Positions 52,379-63,459 of a stretch of DNA of 64,000 nucleotides are shown here, piece after piece (positions within the stretch are counted from its first letter, which is position 1; each line of letters begins with the position of its first letter). The notes under the pieces are model-generated. The model did no database searches. It had not been told where the DNA came from and saw nothing but the letters and a program-made list of their open reading frames with translations. The translations under genes were made by a program, and so were the position numbers. The DNA is from Motacilla alba alba. Taxonomy: Eukaryota; Chordata; Aves; Passeriformes; Motacillidae. The stretch spans positions 29,354,115-29,418,114 of the forward strand of contig NC_052018.1 of assembly GCF_015832195.1 (NCBI RefSeq), read 5' to 3'.

Positions 52379-54309
52379 GTAAGTGAAAGTTATTTCATCC
52401 AATAACAATTGCATTCTATGTTGTTATATAAGAGGACTCTGCAGCTATCAACTCTTTAGCTAGGATTAATGGGCAAAGAATGCAAATCATTTATATCAAA
52501 AGTTTATGCTTGGATCATGGCTATTTTACATAAATTTATGTTTTACATCACGTTCCTGTTGCTCTCAGTGTCACGCAGAAAGAATATTCAAGCAACACTC
52601 AGGTGTTATTTTGTCACTTGAGAATATGAGCACCCATTTTGCAATTAGAAATCCCCTGGTAGCTGGGTGTGTTCTCTTTATACCTTGGTGAGGCAAGGAG
52701 TAACCACTGCCAGTACTTGAGTAGCTCCTTAATCCTGTGAGGCAGCAGGTCATGTTAAAGCAGTCATGGCCTGGCTTTGAGTCTATCCTCATAGGCAAAC
52801 TTCAGGAAGTGTGGACTGGATGAGTGGGCAGTGAGGTGGATTCAGAACTGGCTGAACAGCAGATACCAGAGGCTCATAACCCTGGCACAAGGTCTAGTTG
52901 GAGGCCTGTCACTGGTGGTGTCCACCAGGGTTCAGTACTGGGCCCAATCTTGTTTAGTTGGTTCATCAAGGACTTTCATGAAGGAGCAGAGACCTCCTCA
53001 GCAAATTCCCTACAACACAAAATCTGGGAGGAGCGACCAGTATCCCAGAGGGCTGTGCAGCCCTTCACAGGGACCATGACAGGTTTGAAAGATGGGCAGA
53101 AACTGTCTGAAACTCAACAGAGGAAAGTGCAGGGTCCTGCACCTTGGGAGGAATAACCATAGGGAGCAACTTTCTGGAAAGCAGCTCTTTGGAGCTGCAG
53201 TACCTGCAGAACCTGATGGACAACACCATGAGCCAGCAGCGCCCTTGTGGGCAAGAAGGCCAGTGGTGTCCTGGGATGCATTAGGAAAAACATGGTCAGC
53301 AGGGTGAGGCAAGTAATCTTGCCCTTCTACTCAGCCCTGGTGTGGCCACATTTGGAGTGCTGTGTCCAGTTCTGGGCTCCTCAGTACAAGAGGGACATGG
53401 AGATCCTGGAGTAGGTCCAGTGGAGAGCAAAGATGTTTAAAGGATTGGAGCATCTCCCTTACAAGGAAAGGCTGAGGGAGCTGGGCCTGTTCAGCCTTGA
53501 GAAAAGTCAACTGGAAGGAGACCTCATCACTGTCTATAAGTAGCTAAACAGTGGTGTTGAGGTTTCCAGGCTCTTTCCAGTGGTGTCAAAATATAGGACA
53601 AGAGGCAGTGGGCAGAAACTGATGCACAGGAAGATCCACCTGCACATGAAGAAGAATTTCTTTACTGTGTGGGTAACTGAGCAATGGAACAGATTGCCCA
53701 GGGAGGTTGTGGAGTGTCCCTCACCTGAAGAAACTGCAATGTGCTCTAGAATGACCCTGCTTGAGCAGGAAGGCTGAAACAGATAACCCACTGTGGTTGC
53801 TTCCAACTTCACCCATTCTGTGAAGAGAGTAACTGAAGCACAAATGTTCTTGACAATCTCTCATGATGCCTTGAATTGTATCAAACACAGATAGAATTGA
53901 AAACTATTAAATCTAACTGCCACCCAACAGTATTCATGTTGGATAGTATCTGAATTTTAGTTCATGTAAAGAAGACCCAGTGAGAATGGATGGGGGTATA
54001 GAGGCCTCAAAATTGTTGTCGTAAAAATGATTCTTGAAATCTTGATTGTTCTTTTCTTATGTCTTTCCCTTTGTACTTACTTTGTATTTGCTTTGTATAC
54101 ATACTTTGGATTTTGTACATATCAGTCCACAAGACTTACTGAACTAAATGTTAGAGTAAGGGAGAATGAGCAAACTGTACTTCTTACTCCATATGGAAGA
54201 CAATTCTTAGTGCCTGATGTTTTAATATATCTATACATAAGAATGCTTTACACCATATTACAGTCATTGATTGACTTTTACCTCAGGTGTATGTTATATC
54301 ATTTCACAG
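52379..54309 (+). other. COL19A1: Intron 11 (1,931 bp)
   Basis: More than half of this intron is one sense-oriented CR1 fragment (52795-53825). The rest is AT-rich with nothing recognised. It ends in ATTTCACAG. Confidence 0.85.
52795..53825 (+). mobile_element. CR1 LINE, 3' half of ORF2 plus 3' UTR
   Basis: About 1 kb of sense CR1. It starts within the reverse transcriptase with 'gatgagtgggcagtgaggtgg', followed by 'ggtgtccaccagggttcagt', which translates as GVHQGSVLGPILF (from 52920), the conserved RT motif of CR1 and other non-LTR elements. It continues through the ORF2 C-terminal part ('ggctgagggagctgggcctgt', 'gaaaagtcaactggaaggag') into the 3' end ('gcccagggaggttgtggag', 'cttccaacttcacccattctg'). 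Several frame breaks show it is inactive. It is 5'-truncated as is usual for CR1. Confidence 0.94.
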
Positions 54310-54363
54310 GGACTGCAAGGCCCTCCAGGACCTGTTGGACCCAGGGGACTGCCAGGAGAAGTT
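54310..54363 (+). CDS. COL19A1: COL19A1 exon 12: GLQGPPGPVGPRGLPGEV
   Basis: The exon has 18 codons of six perfect triplets, acceptor ATTTCACAG, donor GTATGT. The GPRG.PG.V ending matches the corresponding human exon as I recall it. It lies in the middle of COL4. An open frame running on the + strand through this exon continues past the donor only by chance. Confidence 0.97.
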
Positions 54364-57300
54364 GTATGTATTGTGCCATTTCTCCAGCTGTAGCTGCGGT
54401 GCGTGAGCAGTTAGCCAGTGAAGCAGTGCCACAGAAGTTACCATAGCTGCTCCTTTTGCGGGTGGTCCCATAGCTGTCAGGTGTTGGAGCACAGTAGGAT
54501 GGGATGCCTCCCTTAACAGGCCATTATCTTGAGTTTCAGTAAACCATCTGTATCGTGCTTCTGACACTGTTTGACAGCCTGGAGTGGATCTGGATATTAG
54601 GGTCACTGAAATGAGAGCTTTTACCCTTCTTGATTATCTCTCCCTTGTTCCTCTGTTAGCATTATGTTTGTTGGCTCCTGGCTTCCCATTCCAGCTGGGA
54701 GATCATTGCTTGGCTGGGATGGTTAAGCAGGAAGTTCTCTTGGTTTGGGTTGTCCAGCTGTACGAGGCACAGATGTTACTGGGCAAGGCTCCCAGAGATG
54801 TAGTGTGCTTGTGGGTGCGACACTGGAGCACCGGGAGTGTCAAGCAGTGGTACTTCTCAGCAGAGTTGGAATGTTCCTGTAGTCATTGTGCTTTTGGATG
54901 CTCCACATTCAGGTCTGCCACCTGATTGGGCAAGGTGATGGGGGTCTCCTTCACGGGGGTTTTAGTGTCCCTGTAACAATTATGCCACTGGGCAGCAGCC
55001 TCATGGGTCTCCTGGCTGGTTGGGATTTCTCAAACTGGTGGGCACCTACCCCAAGATCCAGCACACTTGTAACCCTTGTGCCTCTGGGAAGAGCAAGGGT
55101 AAAATGTCAATCCAGCCTGGATTCTATAGGAAATATCTTAAACTATTAATCACCATTATACTAAACTTGAAAGTGCCCTGGGCATTTGATTTGACACCTA
55201 CATATAGCAGAAGCCTCTCCTGGGGCAGTGGCTCCTGTCTCCCTTCCAAATTATTAAGAGGGCAAAATGCCTTTTTAAGTGTGTAGACAACTATTTTCTG
55301 CCTAATTCTCTGTGTTTCAGTCCACAACACTAGTGGTGTCACATAACCTAGCAAGTGGCACCTACCCCCTCTTCTTGGTTTTTTTACGTCCCTTCTTCCA
55401 TAAACCATAAAATGGTTTTAAATAGCATTTTCGAGGTAAGAGGGTTAGATCTGAGAAGTGGATCAAGAAAAGCAGACAGTAAAAAGCTTATCTTTACCCT
55501 AGTAGTTCAGCCACTCACTTAAAAAGGACTGGGATTTCAATCATTACTCTGTGTGTGTGGTTTTGGTTTTTATCTTTTTTCTGCCAGTAGAAGCATCTAG
55601 AAGCTGGTGTTGCTGTATTTTGTCTTAAGACTTTCCACACATGCCCTGAGACTACATTATGGAAGAAGATTCTTATTTTGAACAGACTTTTAAGCCATAT
55701 ACTTTATTAAGATTAAAATACCCTTCTGAGTGGTACAGAACTGGCAGACTTTTTATTGATGACCTATTAGAAGTCTTAGGGATATAAGCAAGGTGACCAG
55801 TAGAATACACCATCTTCAGCTCTTGACGAGGGAAAAAAACACGAGTATTTAAATTTGCATATAGTCATTTTACACTGTGTTACTTATTGACAATCTTATT
55901 ATATCTCATTTTACTACTCAGTTGAGGCATATGTTTTTTCAGTTGTGTCTGATTTACTTATCATCTATTCAAAAGTTTGTAAGCCTTATCTGCTGTTCTT
56001 CTTCTTATGTATAAATCACCAATCCTACTGTGAAAGATAACGAAATACTCATTTGTCTCTTGCTTGTATTGCCATCATCCCACTTGAGTTCATAGTTGCT
56101 ACTTCTGAAAGTGGTGTTCCAATGGATCTTTGATTGAGGGAACATTATGAACAGCTAAATACCAGTTATAATATATGTAAGTCCTAAATATAGATGATCC
56201 TGAAGATCCTATCTGTGCACACAATTCTAGTATGTAAAAACATACATTTAAATGTATTATAGAGACATTGTCCTTAGCTATAAGCTCCTTGTTTTTTTAT
56301 CTTCTAAAGATGAAGCATTCTAGATTAAAAAATACAATAATTCATTTTGTGCAGTATGATGAAAATGATGAAAGTTTGAAAAATTGTTTTACATTAACTT
56401 ACATTGTCAAAGAGTCATTGAGCAGATAAGGATTACTTCTTTTCCTAAGAAACCACTTGAGCTTGGCCCTACCAAAAAAAAAAAAAAATTTGGGAAATCC
56501 TTAGAAAAGAAGAGAGAGAAGAGGGGCTGTATGTATTTTATGCCAATATCAAAAGTGGATAGGGTAGGCCATGATCAGTAAGCATAAATTTCCATTTCCA
56601 TAATGACTTTGTGTTGGTATATTCTTCATTAGGTTATTTTCTTTCTTATGCTTTTAGTTTGGATGCCTGGGTGAAACGAGTAGCTGTTTGTCTGTATTAA
56701 GTCCAGAATGCAGCAGAGAAAGCAAACACAGCTGCTGAACATTCACTACTGGCATGAAAATATTGTCATCTGTCATATGTCAGTGTGCACAAAACTGTGT
56801 TTTACACTGAGAAAGAAAAATTAAAACAATATGTGTTTCTTTGTCTTTTTCTTAGAGAGTTCATTTTTCAGTCCAGCTTAAGTTTCATACTTAGATTTTA
56901 CTGTTCAGTTTGGGCAATCTTATCCTTTACTGTGAAAATTACTGGTATTCTTAACAAAATGCTTGACTAAATATTTGGTTGAATAACATTGAAGGGTCGT
57001 GGAAAAAGTTTTCTGTATTTGCTGCGGTATTGTGAGAGAACCCAATTAAGCCTTACTTGTTATTTAATAGTTTCTATTTAGATTTTAATCTTTTTCATTT
57101 GTCTTCATTTATCTGCATTTATAAAAATCCTTCATGAAAAGGACTTGGGAAAATACTGAAGTAAAAAACAAAATGTGAAAGATGAGAAGATTTTGACAAA
57201 AGAAAGGCTGGAACATACTTTATTTACTGAAAACGTTTGACTGTCCATTACATATCTAAAACATTTAAAGGGATTTGTTGGATTAACTAATGTGAAAAAG

Positions 57301-57728
57301 TAGGAATTAATTGAGGCTTTTAAGATACCAGTTTGAATAATTAACTAGTACAGGAAATCATGCAGCCCTCCATGGGCAAAAGAGATGAGACACTTAGTTA
57401 AAATTCAAGTTTTTATGTGCTACTTCTTTCCTTGAAAAAACAGTTGATTTTCAAGACTTGGAATTACTTTGAAATAGAAGAAATAAACCTTTTGGTCTCT
57501 GCAGTTCTCCCCCAATAGGGTCCAGAAAATAATCTTGATTATTACATTTTAACTTAAAGAAAAATGATTTAATTATGGAGGCATTCATTAACTTATAGTC
57601 TTTAACATTTGGGGTCAATACTAATGCACAGTAAATATTCCAGTGTAAACTGATTTTCATCTGTATTTTTATATCACCATTAAGGGAATAGCTATAAAAA
57701 CATACAGTTACATTTTTATTGATTCCAG
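54364..57728 (+). other. COL19A1: Intron 12 (3,365 bp)
   Basis: The first 1 kb (about 54364-55330) is noticeably richer in G and C, then the intron is AT-rich. There is an A-run near 56474-56488. Several overlapping open frames of 80-110 codons in 54300-55400 show no family signature. No repeat family was recognised. Confidence 0.75.
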
Positions 57729-57782
57729 GGCTTACCAGGAGATCCTGGGGTACCAGGAAACCCAGGAATTAAAGGAGACAAG
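57729..57782 (+). CDS. COL19A1: COL19A1 exon 13: GLPGDPGVPGNPGIKGDK
   Basis: The exon has 18 codons of six perfect triplets, acceptor GATTCCAG, donor GTATGT. The frame GLPG..G.PG..GIKG.K agrees with human alpha 1(XIX) as I recall it. It lies in COL4. Confidence 0.97.
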
Positions 57783-59028
57783 GTATGTTTTAAGTGTTTT
57801 TCATTAAGCTTGATATGTTCAAGCATTTCAAATTTTCACTTCAAGAGAAACCTTCCATTCTTCTGCAGTGCATCTGTGTGGCTACCATGTGAAGTGATTT
57901 TAAAATGTACAGCACCCTGTGTCTTGGAGAGGAAACATCTCTACATTTGGAGATGGTTCAGGCCAGCTTGGCTACCTAGTTGCTCTTTAGATGAATAATT
58001 CAAGTATTATTTCAAAGAGATTGGACTGTGCCCTTACATTAAATCTGTGCTGTGCAGAAATGTCACTTCAGGTCCTGACTACAGAACAACCTTTTCAGGG
58101 TAGTGTCCTACCCAGACTAATGTGCAAAATCCCACTTCACAGTCCGACATATTCATCTTGGCAGAGCTCTAGGGCAGCTACACTGGCTCAGACATGAGCC
58201 AAGGCTGGATCTCCTTAGGACATTGTATTTTGCTGTGTAGAAATCCCTTAGCTAGAATTCAGCTGCATCAGCAAGAGCTAAAAATTACATGTGTATATAC
58301 TGAATGTAAAGAAGGTGAAAAAAGAGGATATACAGGTGTGCTCTGAGCTATGGGATGTGTTGTGGTATTTATACATTGCGGGGTACAAGGGAAACCAATA
58401 AATTCCAATCTAAAGAATTTAGCAGAAAGAAAGGGAAAGAAAATAACTGGAGCAAGGACAAAAATGTACTCATCTTGCAAAATGGGAAGTGGTGGGTTCA
58501 GAAAGAATCACAGAGGATGTTGCAGGAGCCTGCAAGAGACAAGAGGCCAGCATAATAAAAGGCACAATTTTACTGCATAAGCAGCAGAGCAGCAGAGTTT
58601 AGTGATGTGGAACAAGAGATACTGCTTGTATTGAAATAAGAGCAGAGGGTAAAGAGGAATACACTGAAGACCCCGGGTTTAGCACTAGTGGTTGATAGCT
58701 GGGGAGAGACAGCTGTTGTTTCAGCTGTTGCTATGAATTAATTGGCAGGGTTTAATGACAACCTGCATATTAGGAGCCTGGGGAACAAGAAATGTAGATC
58801 AGATGAATTGCAAGCATGGAAAACCAAGAGAACACTAGTTATCATTAATGGTTATATGATCCATGTCTCCAATTCTGTAACTTTTTGACGGAAAATATGA
58901 GGGTTATTTTTCTTCTCTGTATCTTCTCAAATTACTGGCACTTTCTATGATAAACTTGATAATATTTAGAGCTTTTTCATAGGGGAAAATCCTCACATTT
59001 CAATTAGTAGTTCAAATTTATTTTGTAG
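57783..59028 (+). other. COL19A1: Intron 13 (1,246 bp)
   Basis: Mixed-composition intron, GTATGT to ATTTTGTAG. No repeat or exon recognised. Confidence 0.85.
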
Positions 59029-59118
59029 GGTGACCCTGGTGGAATTATGGGACCACCTGGACATCCAGGTCCAAAAGGCGATATGGGGCCTCCTGGACCA
59101 AGTCTGCCTGGAACACCA
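59029..59118 (+). CDS. COL19A1: COL19A1 exon 14 (90 bp, two helix imperfections)
   Basis: The largest exon in the window, with 30 codons, acceptor TTTTGTAG and donor GTAAGT. It reads GDPGGIMGPPG, then HPGPKGDMGPPG, then PSLPGTP. Two imperfections are visible: G-GIM-G (three residues between glycines, residues 4-8) and G-PSLP-G (four residues, residues 23-28). Together they add three residues. From memory both sit at the same places in human (GGII and KSLP), which makes this exon a strong identifier. A minus-strand frame over it is a Gly/Pro-rich antisense shadow. Confidence 0.97.
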
Positions 59119-59204
59119 GTAAGTCCATAATCTGAAAAGTCTTTCCTGACTTTATTTTCTTCAGGAGCAACTGGGAAAGAATTAACACTGTGCAATGAAA
59201 GAAA

Positions 59205-59440
59205 TCACGGAGTGATTTACGTTGGAAAATACTTTAAAGTTGATCTAGTTCTAACCCTCTTCCATGGGCACGGGGACATCGCCCACTAGAGCACGTTGTT
59301 CAAAGCCTCATCCAACCTGGCCTTGAACACTTCCAGGGATGAGGCAACTTGTTCCAGTGCCTCCCTCCTCACAGTAAAGGATTTCTTCCTAATACCTAAT
59401 ATAACTTAGTCACTTCCAGTTTGAAGCCACAAAGCAAGTA
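59205..59440 (-). mobile_element. CR1 LINE 3'-end fragment, antisense
   Basis: Reverse-complement CR1 3' end: 'gttgatctagttctaaccctcttccatgggcacggggacatc', 'catccaacctggccttgaacacttccaggga', 'gttccagtgcctccctcctcacagtaaagg' and 'tttcttcctaatacctaat'. This is the mirror of the standard CR1 terminal region with small deletions. It lies about 86 bp after the exon 14 donor. Confidence 0.93.
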
Positions 59441-59688
59441 TTTTTTTATTGTAATTTCAAAATCAAAATCTATTTTACAGTGGTATTATAAGTGCACTAA
59501 AGTATAGAAATAGTGTAGGTCTATTAGTTTATTAGTGTAGTCTAGAAATAGTGTAAGTATCACATATGATCCTAGTGACACTGGCACTAACAAGGAAGAT
59601 ATGTAAAGTTGTCATAGTTTATTTCTAAGGGCTGGCTAATTTTGGCCATTAAATTCATCTATTCTCTTGGATTTCAAAACATAATTTG

Positions 59689-59742
59689 TTTTTTTTTTGT
59701 CTTGGTTTTTTCGCGTTTTGTTTTGTTTTGGGTTTCTTTTAG
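59689..59742 (+). promoter_or_regulatory. COL19A1: Long T/G-rich polypyrimidine tract before exon 15
   Basis: Runs of T broken by single G bases ('ttttgttttgttttgggtttc') and a rare 'tcgcg' lead into the TTTTAG acceptor. It is the longest such tract of any acceptor in the window. Tracts like this can bind PTB, TIA1 or CELF-type splicing proteins. Whether it regulates exon 15 is inference. Confidence 0.45.
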
Positions 59743-59787
59743 GGTCCCACTGGTGTTCCTGGAAACCCAGGTCCAAGAGGGCCAAAG
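59743..59787 (+). CDS. COL19A1: COL19A1 exon 15: GPTGVPGNPGPRGPK
   Basis: The exon has 15 codons of five perfect triplets, acceptor TTCTTTTAG, donor GTATGC (weaker). GNPG.PGPRGPK matches the human exon as I recall it. It is separated from exon 16 by only 122 bp. Confidence 0.96.
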
Positions 59788-59909
59788 GTATGCCAAATAC
59801 ATGATTTCTGTTTCTAAAAATGTTTTAAAATTTTACTTTACTTTAAAAGATAATATGTCAGTTTACATTTTCAGAGCTGTTGTGATGAAAAGCCTTGTAC
59901 CTTTCACAG

Positions 59910-59987
59910 GGAGAAAGAGGACTACCTGGTGTACAGGGAGCACCTGGGGAGATGGGGCCCCCTGGAATAGGCATTCAGGGGTCACCA
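59910..59987 (+). CDS. COL19A1: COL19A1 exon 16 (78 bp, G1G imperfection)
   Basis: The exon has 26 codons, acceptor CTTTCACAG, donor GTAAGT. It reads GERGLPGVQGAPGEMGPPG then IGIQGSP. The G-I-G step has one residue between glycines, so the exon is 78 bp instead of 81. From memory human carries the same GIGI motif, and the GERGLPGV start is also shared. It lies in COL4, and a conserved helix kink is likely here. Confidence 0.97.
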
Positions 59988-60869
59988 GTAAGTAAACCAA
60001 CACCCAGAATTTGGGCCTCTCACTGTTCATCACTGAGCAACTGCAGTAGGCAAACAAAGCACAGTAAAAAGCCATGAATTCCCTTCTGGCCCGACTCCCA
60101 ACTCCCAGTTTGCTTCATGGGTTGCTGGGCAGTTTAAGTACAAACATGAAGCAAGTTGACACAAACATCTAAAGCATTAGTGCATTTATAGCAAATAATT
60201 TGTACAGCAATAACTGTTTCAGTTATTCTGCTTGTTTCCCAGGTTTCTTTCTTTTTAATGCCTTTAAATAAAGCCACCTGCAGTGCCTTCAGAGTCTGCG
60301 ATAAAAAAATTTGCTGATGTTGATGGTGTACCTGGTAGGTGGTAGATGTTATTGCAGGAGTTTTACTCCAGTGCCTGAGGCAAGCTCTCTTCAGTCAACC
60401 AACGTGTATCACCTGATACAATTCAGTTTATGGACAGTGCTCTGGTATAAAGGGAAAATATTTGTGAAAGGTGACTAGGCATTCACCCTGAATGTCTTAA
60501 TCTAAAATAATATTACTTGAAGATAATTTTTTCAGTTACAGTATTTTCAAATCTGAATTTTAAAAACGTCCCATTTAAATTATCTGTTCCTATTCAAGTG
60601 CTCATTAGCTTTTTTAGTGAATCTTCTTGCTAAATACCAAGTTTCACCACAGATCATTAATTTTTGGAAATGCTTGCCCTAAAAAATGGGCATTCACAAA
60701 GTCCTAAGGTCTCTAACTTTGGCAAAATTATGGATTTAAAGCCAAACCTTAAAGTAAGCCTTTCTCAAAGTAAAAAATGCAGAAATATCCTACATTCAGC
60801 ATTTTTAATGAAGTTTGTCTCCCTTATCCCAGAAAGTGTGACTACTGATTATTTGGAGTTTTCTTACAG
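59988..60869 (+). other. COL19A1: Intron 16 (882 bp)
   Basis: GTAAGT to TTTTCTTACAG. No repeat or exon recognised. The frame continuing past the exon 16 donor carries no collagen pattern. Confidence 0.85.
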
Positions 60870-60905
60870 GGTCCTATAGGTCCAACTGGATCAGCAGGTG
60901 TGCAG
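60870..60905 (+). CDS. COL19A1: COL19A1 exon 17: GPIGPTGSAGVQ
   Basis: A 36-bp exon of four perfect triplets, acceptor TTTTCTTACAG, donor GTAGGG (weak at position +4). It starts a compact trio of exons (17 to 19) with introns of 101 and 88 bp. Confidence 0.95.
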
Positions 60906-61006
60906 GTAGGGTATGAGTTTTCTCTTTAATACACAAAACATTAATTTAGTTAAGAATTTTGCAGGAAAAGTACTCTTATATCCTAAGTAACCTTTCATGC
61001 TCTTAG

Positions 61007-61060
61007 GGCCCTAGGGGACCTCCAGGATTACCAGGAGCTCCAGGTACCCCTGGTATTAAT
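61007..61060 (+). CDS. COL19A1: COL19A1 exon 18: GPRGPPGLPGAPGTPGIN
   Basis: The exon has 18 codons of six perfect triplets, acceptor ATGCTCTTAG, donor GTAAGT. GPRG.PGLPG.PGTPG.. matches the human exon as I recall it. The proline content is high, so this part of COL4 should be thermally stable. Confidence 0.97.
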
Positions 61061-61148
61061 GTAAGTGACAGTTTTATATATATACAAGAAAAAGTAATGT
61101 GTTCCTCATCAGTGATTTAAGGCCATCAAGTTTTCCATTTGTTTCTAG

Positions 61149-61202
61149 GGCACTCCAGGAAGAGATGGAAAGCCAGGACTACCAGGCCCTCCAGGTGATC
61201 CT
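61149..61202 (+). CDS. COL19A1: COL19A1 exon 19: GTPGRDGKPGLPGPPGDP
   Basis: The exon has 18 codons of six perfect triplets, acceptor TTTGTTTCTAG, donor GTACGT. It differs from human at one residue as I recall it. It is the last helical exon of COL4. GRDG is not an RGD site because the order is G-R-D-G within a triplet frame: R is in X and D in Y, and the tripeptide R-D-G is reversed relative to integrin RGD. Confidence 0.97.
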
Positions 61203-63459
61203 GTACGTATACAGGGAAAGCTATTGCATCTGCTTTGGTGCAAATATTTTAAATTTATATGAGGTGAGATAGAAGAACTAGATATGAGCAAGTCTAGAAG
61301 AACCAGTGATATGAAGATAAAGTAGAAATACTTACTTGGAAAAACAGGAAAACAGCCATGTGCATGCACTTGGCCTCAATAGAACCAAGACTGTCTTCAT
61401 GATATTTCTTTAAGCAAGAAAAAATGCTTAGAATTAATTACCGTGTAGTTAATGCTTATCAAAAATCATGGATCTGAGTGTCACTTAGCAGATTATTGTC
61501 AAACTTGGAAAGAGAAGTCTCTCCCATGCTCGGTTCTTGTCAGTGATTTAATTTGATTTGGGTAAGTAAATAAAACTCTGAAATTGGAGTGGGAAAGATT
61601 GCTTGCTTTTTGAAGATGTAATCAAAATTCAGAGGCTGTCTAAAGTCAACAAGATTTAACTCAAGACAGATGAGGATAAAGTGCCTAATAATGAAAACCA
61701 AAATCCATAAGTAGAATAAGTCTGGAAGGCACAGTGCATTGTAAACTAAAAGTAAGTAAAATATTTGATGCTGCTATTAAACAGACAGGTCTAAATGGTA
61801 AAACTCACAAACAGGATAATTATTGCCTTTTGCTCTCTTGAAATACTCTTCTCTTTGGAAAGAACATTTTTTCCAGGAAGCTGTAGCAAGCAGGAGTGAA
61901 TCTGGAGAATTAAGACCATTTTAACACTTTCAAAATCTCAGCATAAATCATACACTTATTCAGAGATCAGCACACAGATTTATGGCTCTGGAGAGTGTTT
62001 TTGCAGTCAGGTTGGACTTGCCCTACACCCAGAGCAGGGGAGCTGCATGGCACAAATGCAGTTGGCTCAGTCTTACACATGTGTGCCCTTTGCAGCTGGG
62101 GTCAGGACCCTTCCACACTTGGGGTTCTGTTCCAGTCATCGATAGAGCAGCTAAAATAAGAACATTAGAAGAGGGGAGAGACTGGGGAAATTACACTTCT
62201 AGTCCGGTAGGAAGACCAACAGGTGATATGGTAATAGCCTGCCTAGCTGAAAAATGTCATAAGGAGAAGGCTGAAAAGGCAGACCATGCAGGTTTTTGTT
62301 TCCAAGTCTTGTCACAGGTTTTTAAGAGCAGCTGATCCTGTCTATGTACAGTTTACTCCTGCAGAGGATGGACTCACACCTTACATAACTATGTCCTCAA
62401 GTTGTGCTAGATGGTGTTGTCTCACCCTAAAAAACAACTTGGCATGCTTTCAAAGGTGGTTATGCCACCCTATAAATGGTATACTGATTATATTTCTGGT
62501 TAATTATATTCAGCAGGACATCTCTTGAGCTGATCTTTGACACTCATTGCTTTTAACAGGCAGTCTTGGGAATATGGTAAAGAAATTACCATTAAAGATA
62601 TTTTATTTTTCTTCTTCAATATGGAAAGAATTGAAACAGGCTAAACAAAAAAGTTAGCTTATTTTGAATGGGTCCAATTTTATAGTATGCCCAGGACTGA
62701 TATGATTTTGGATCTAGGAATTGCCAGACAAAATGAGAATTCGTGACTGGAGAGTCTGTGAATGAAGCTGATGACAACTAGGGCAATGAGTATTTAACAG
62801 AGAGTCTTTAAATATAAATTCAATGGCAGGTCTTGGAAATCTGGGATCTTTTTCAGTACAGTATAGATCCACTGACTGATCTTTAAATGGCTCAGCTTTA
62901 GTATTGGTAGCAATTTAGCAGTGGCACCAAGGAGTTACACACTAATTATTAATGCTTAAACGTAGGAAAAAATATTACATATGTTGCTTTTGTTGCTGTA
63001 GCTGGATTACTTCCAGTATCTGAGCTAATTTATTGAAGTTAGCTTTGGCATCTCCAGAATCTGTACTACAGATGACAGTAGAGTCAAAGCCTAGGAGAAA
63101 GGAGGAGGGAAACAATTGAAGATAATCAGGTGAGAATACAAGACATTCCAGTAACACTGAGCTGCTGCTGATGTGTTACAAAACCAATATTAGTATGTTC
63201 AGGAGTTATGCTGTTGTCATGGTTTGAGACATTTCATTGCATTTATAGTTAAGAATTGCAATCAATAGGTTGGATCGACTGTGATATTTAACTAGATCTG
63301 AAAACCTGTTTTTTCTTTTGACTTTTCATTAAAAAGTAGATTGAACCAACGTATAATCAGCTCTATATGTAATTATACAAAGTTTAGAGGCAATGAAAAC
63401 ACATCAGAATTAGTAATGCTTTGTGAAACATTAACTGCAGATGCCTTTTTAAATTTCAG
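61203..63459 (+). other. COL19A1: Intron 19 (2,257 bp)
   Basis: AT-rich intron, GTACGT to TAAATTTCAG. No repeat or exon recognised. Open frames near 61982-62528 have no family features. Confidence 0.82.

Larger units (their letters stand above)
59119..59742 (+). other. COL19A1: Intron 14 (624 bp) with CR1 insertion
   Basis: A short intron largely occupied by an antisense CR1 fragment (59205-59440). It ends in a long T-rich, G-containing tract directly before the exon 15 acceptor. Confidence 0.88.

Noticed and set aside
52824..53156. Frame of 110 codons with a reverse-transcriptase motif
   Set aside because: This is a fragment of CR1 ORF2 with frame breaks on both sides. It is annotated as a mobile element, not a gene.
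54027..54446. Frame of 139 codons running through exon 12
   Set aside because: It reads a different frame from the collagen exon and crosses its borders. No recognisable family.
59004..59195. Minus-strand frame of 63 codons rich in Gly and Pro over exon 14
   Set aside because: It is the reverse complement of Gly-Pro codons, which also reads as Gly/Pro. The + strand has the splice sites and the match to COL19A1.
61149..61202. Possible RGD integrin site in exon 19
   Set aside because: The residues are G-R-D-G, not R-G-D.
61145..61369. Minus-strand frame with a GSPGGPGSPG-like end over exon 19
   Set aside because: Antisense shadow of exon 19. No splice sites or continuation on the minus strand.
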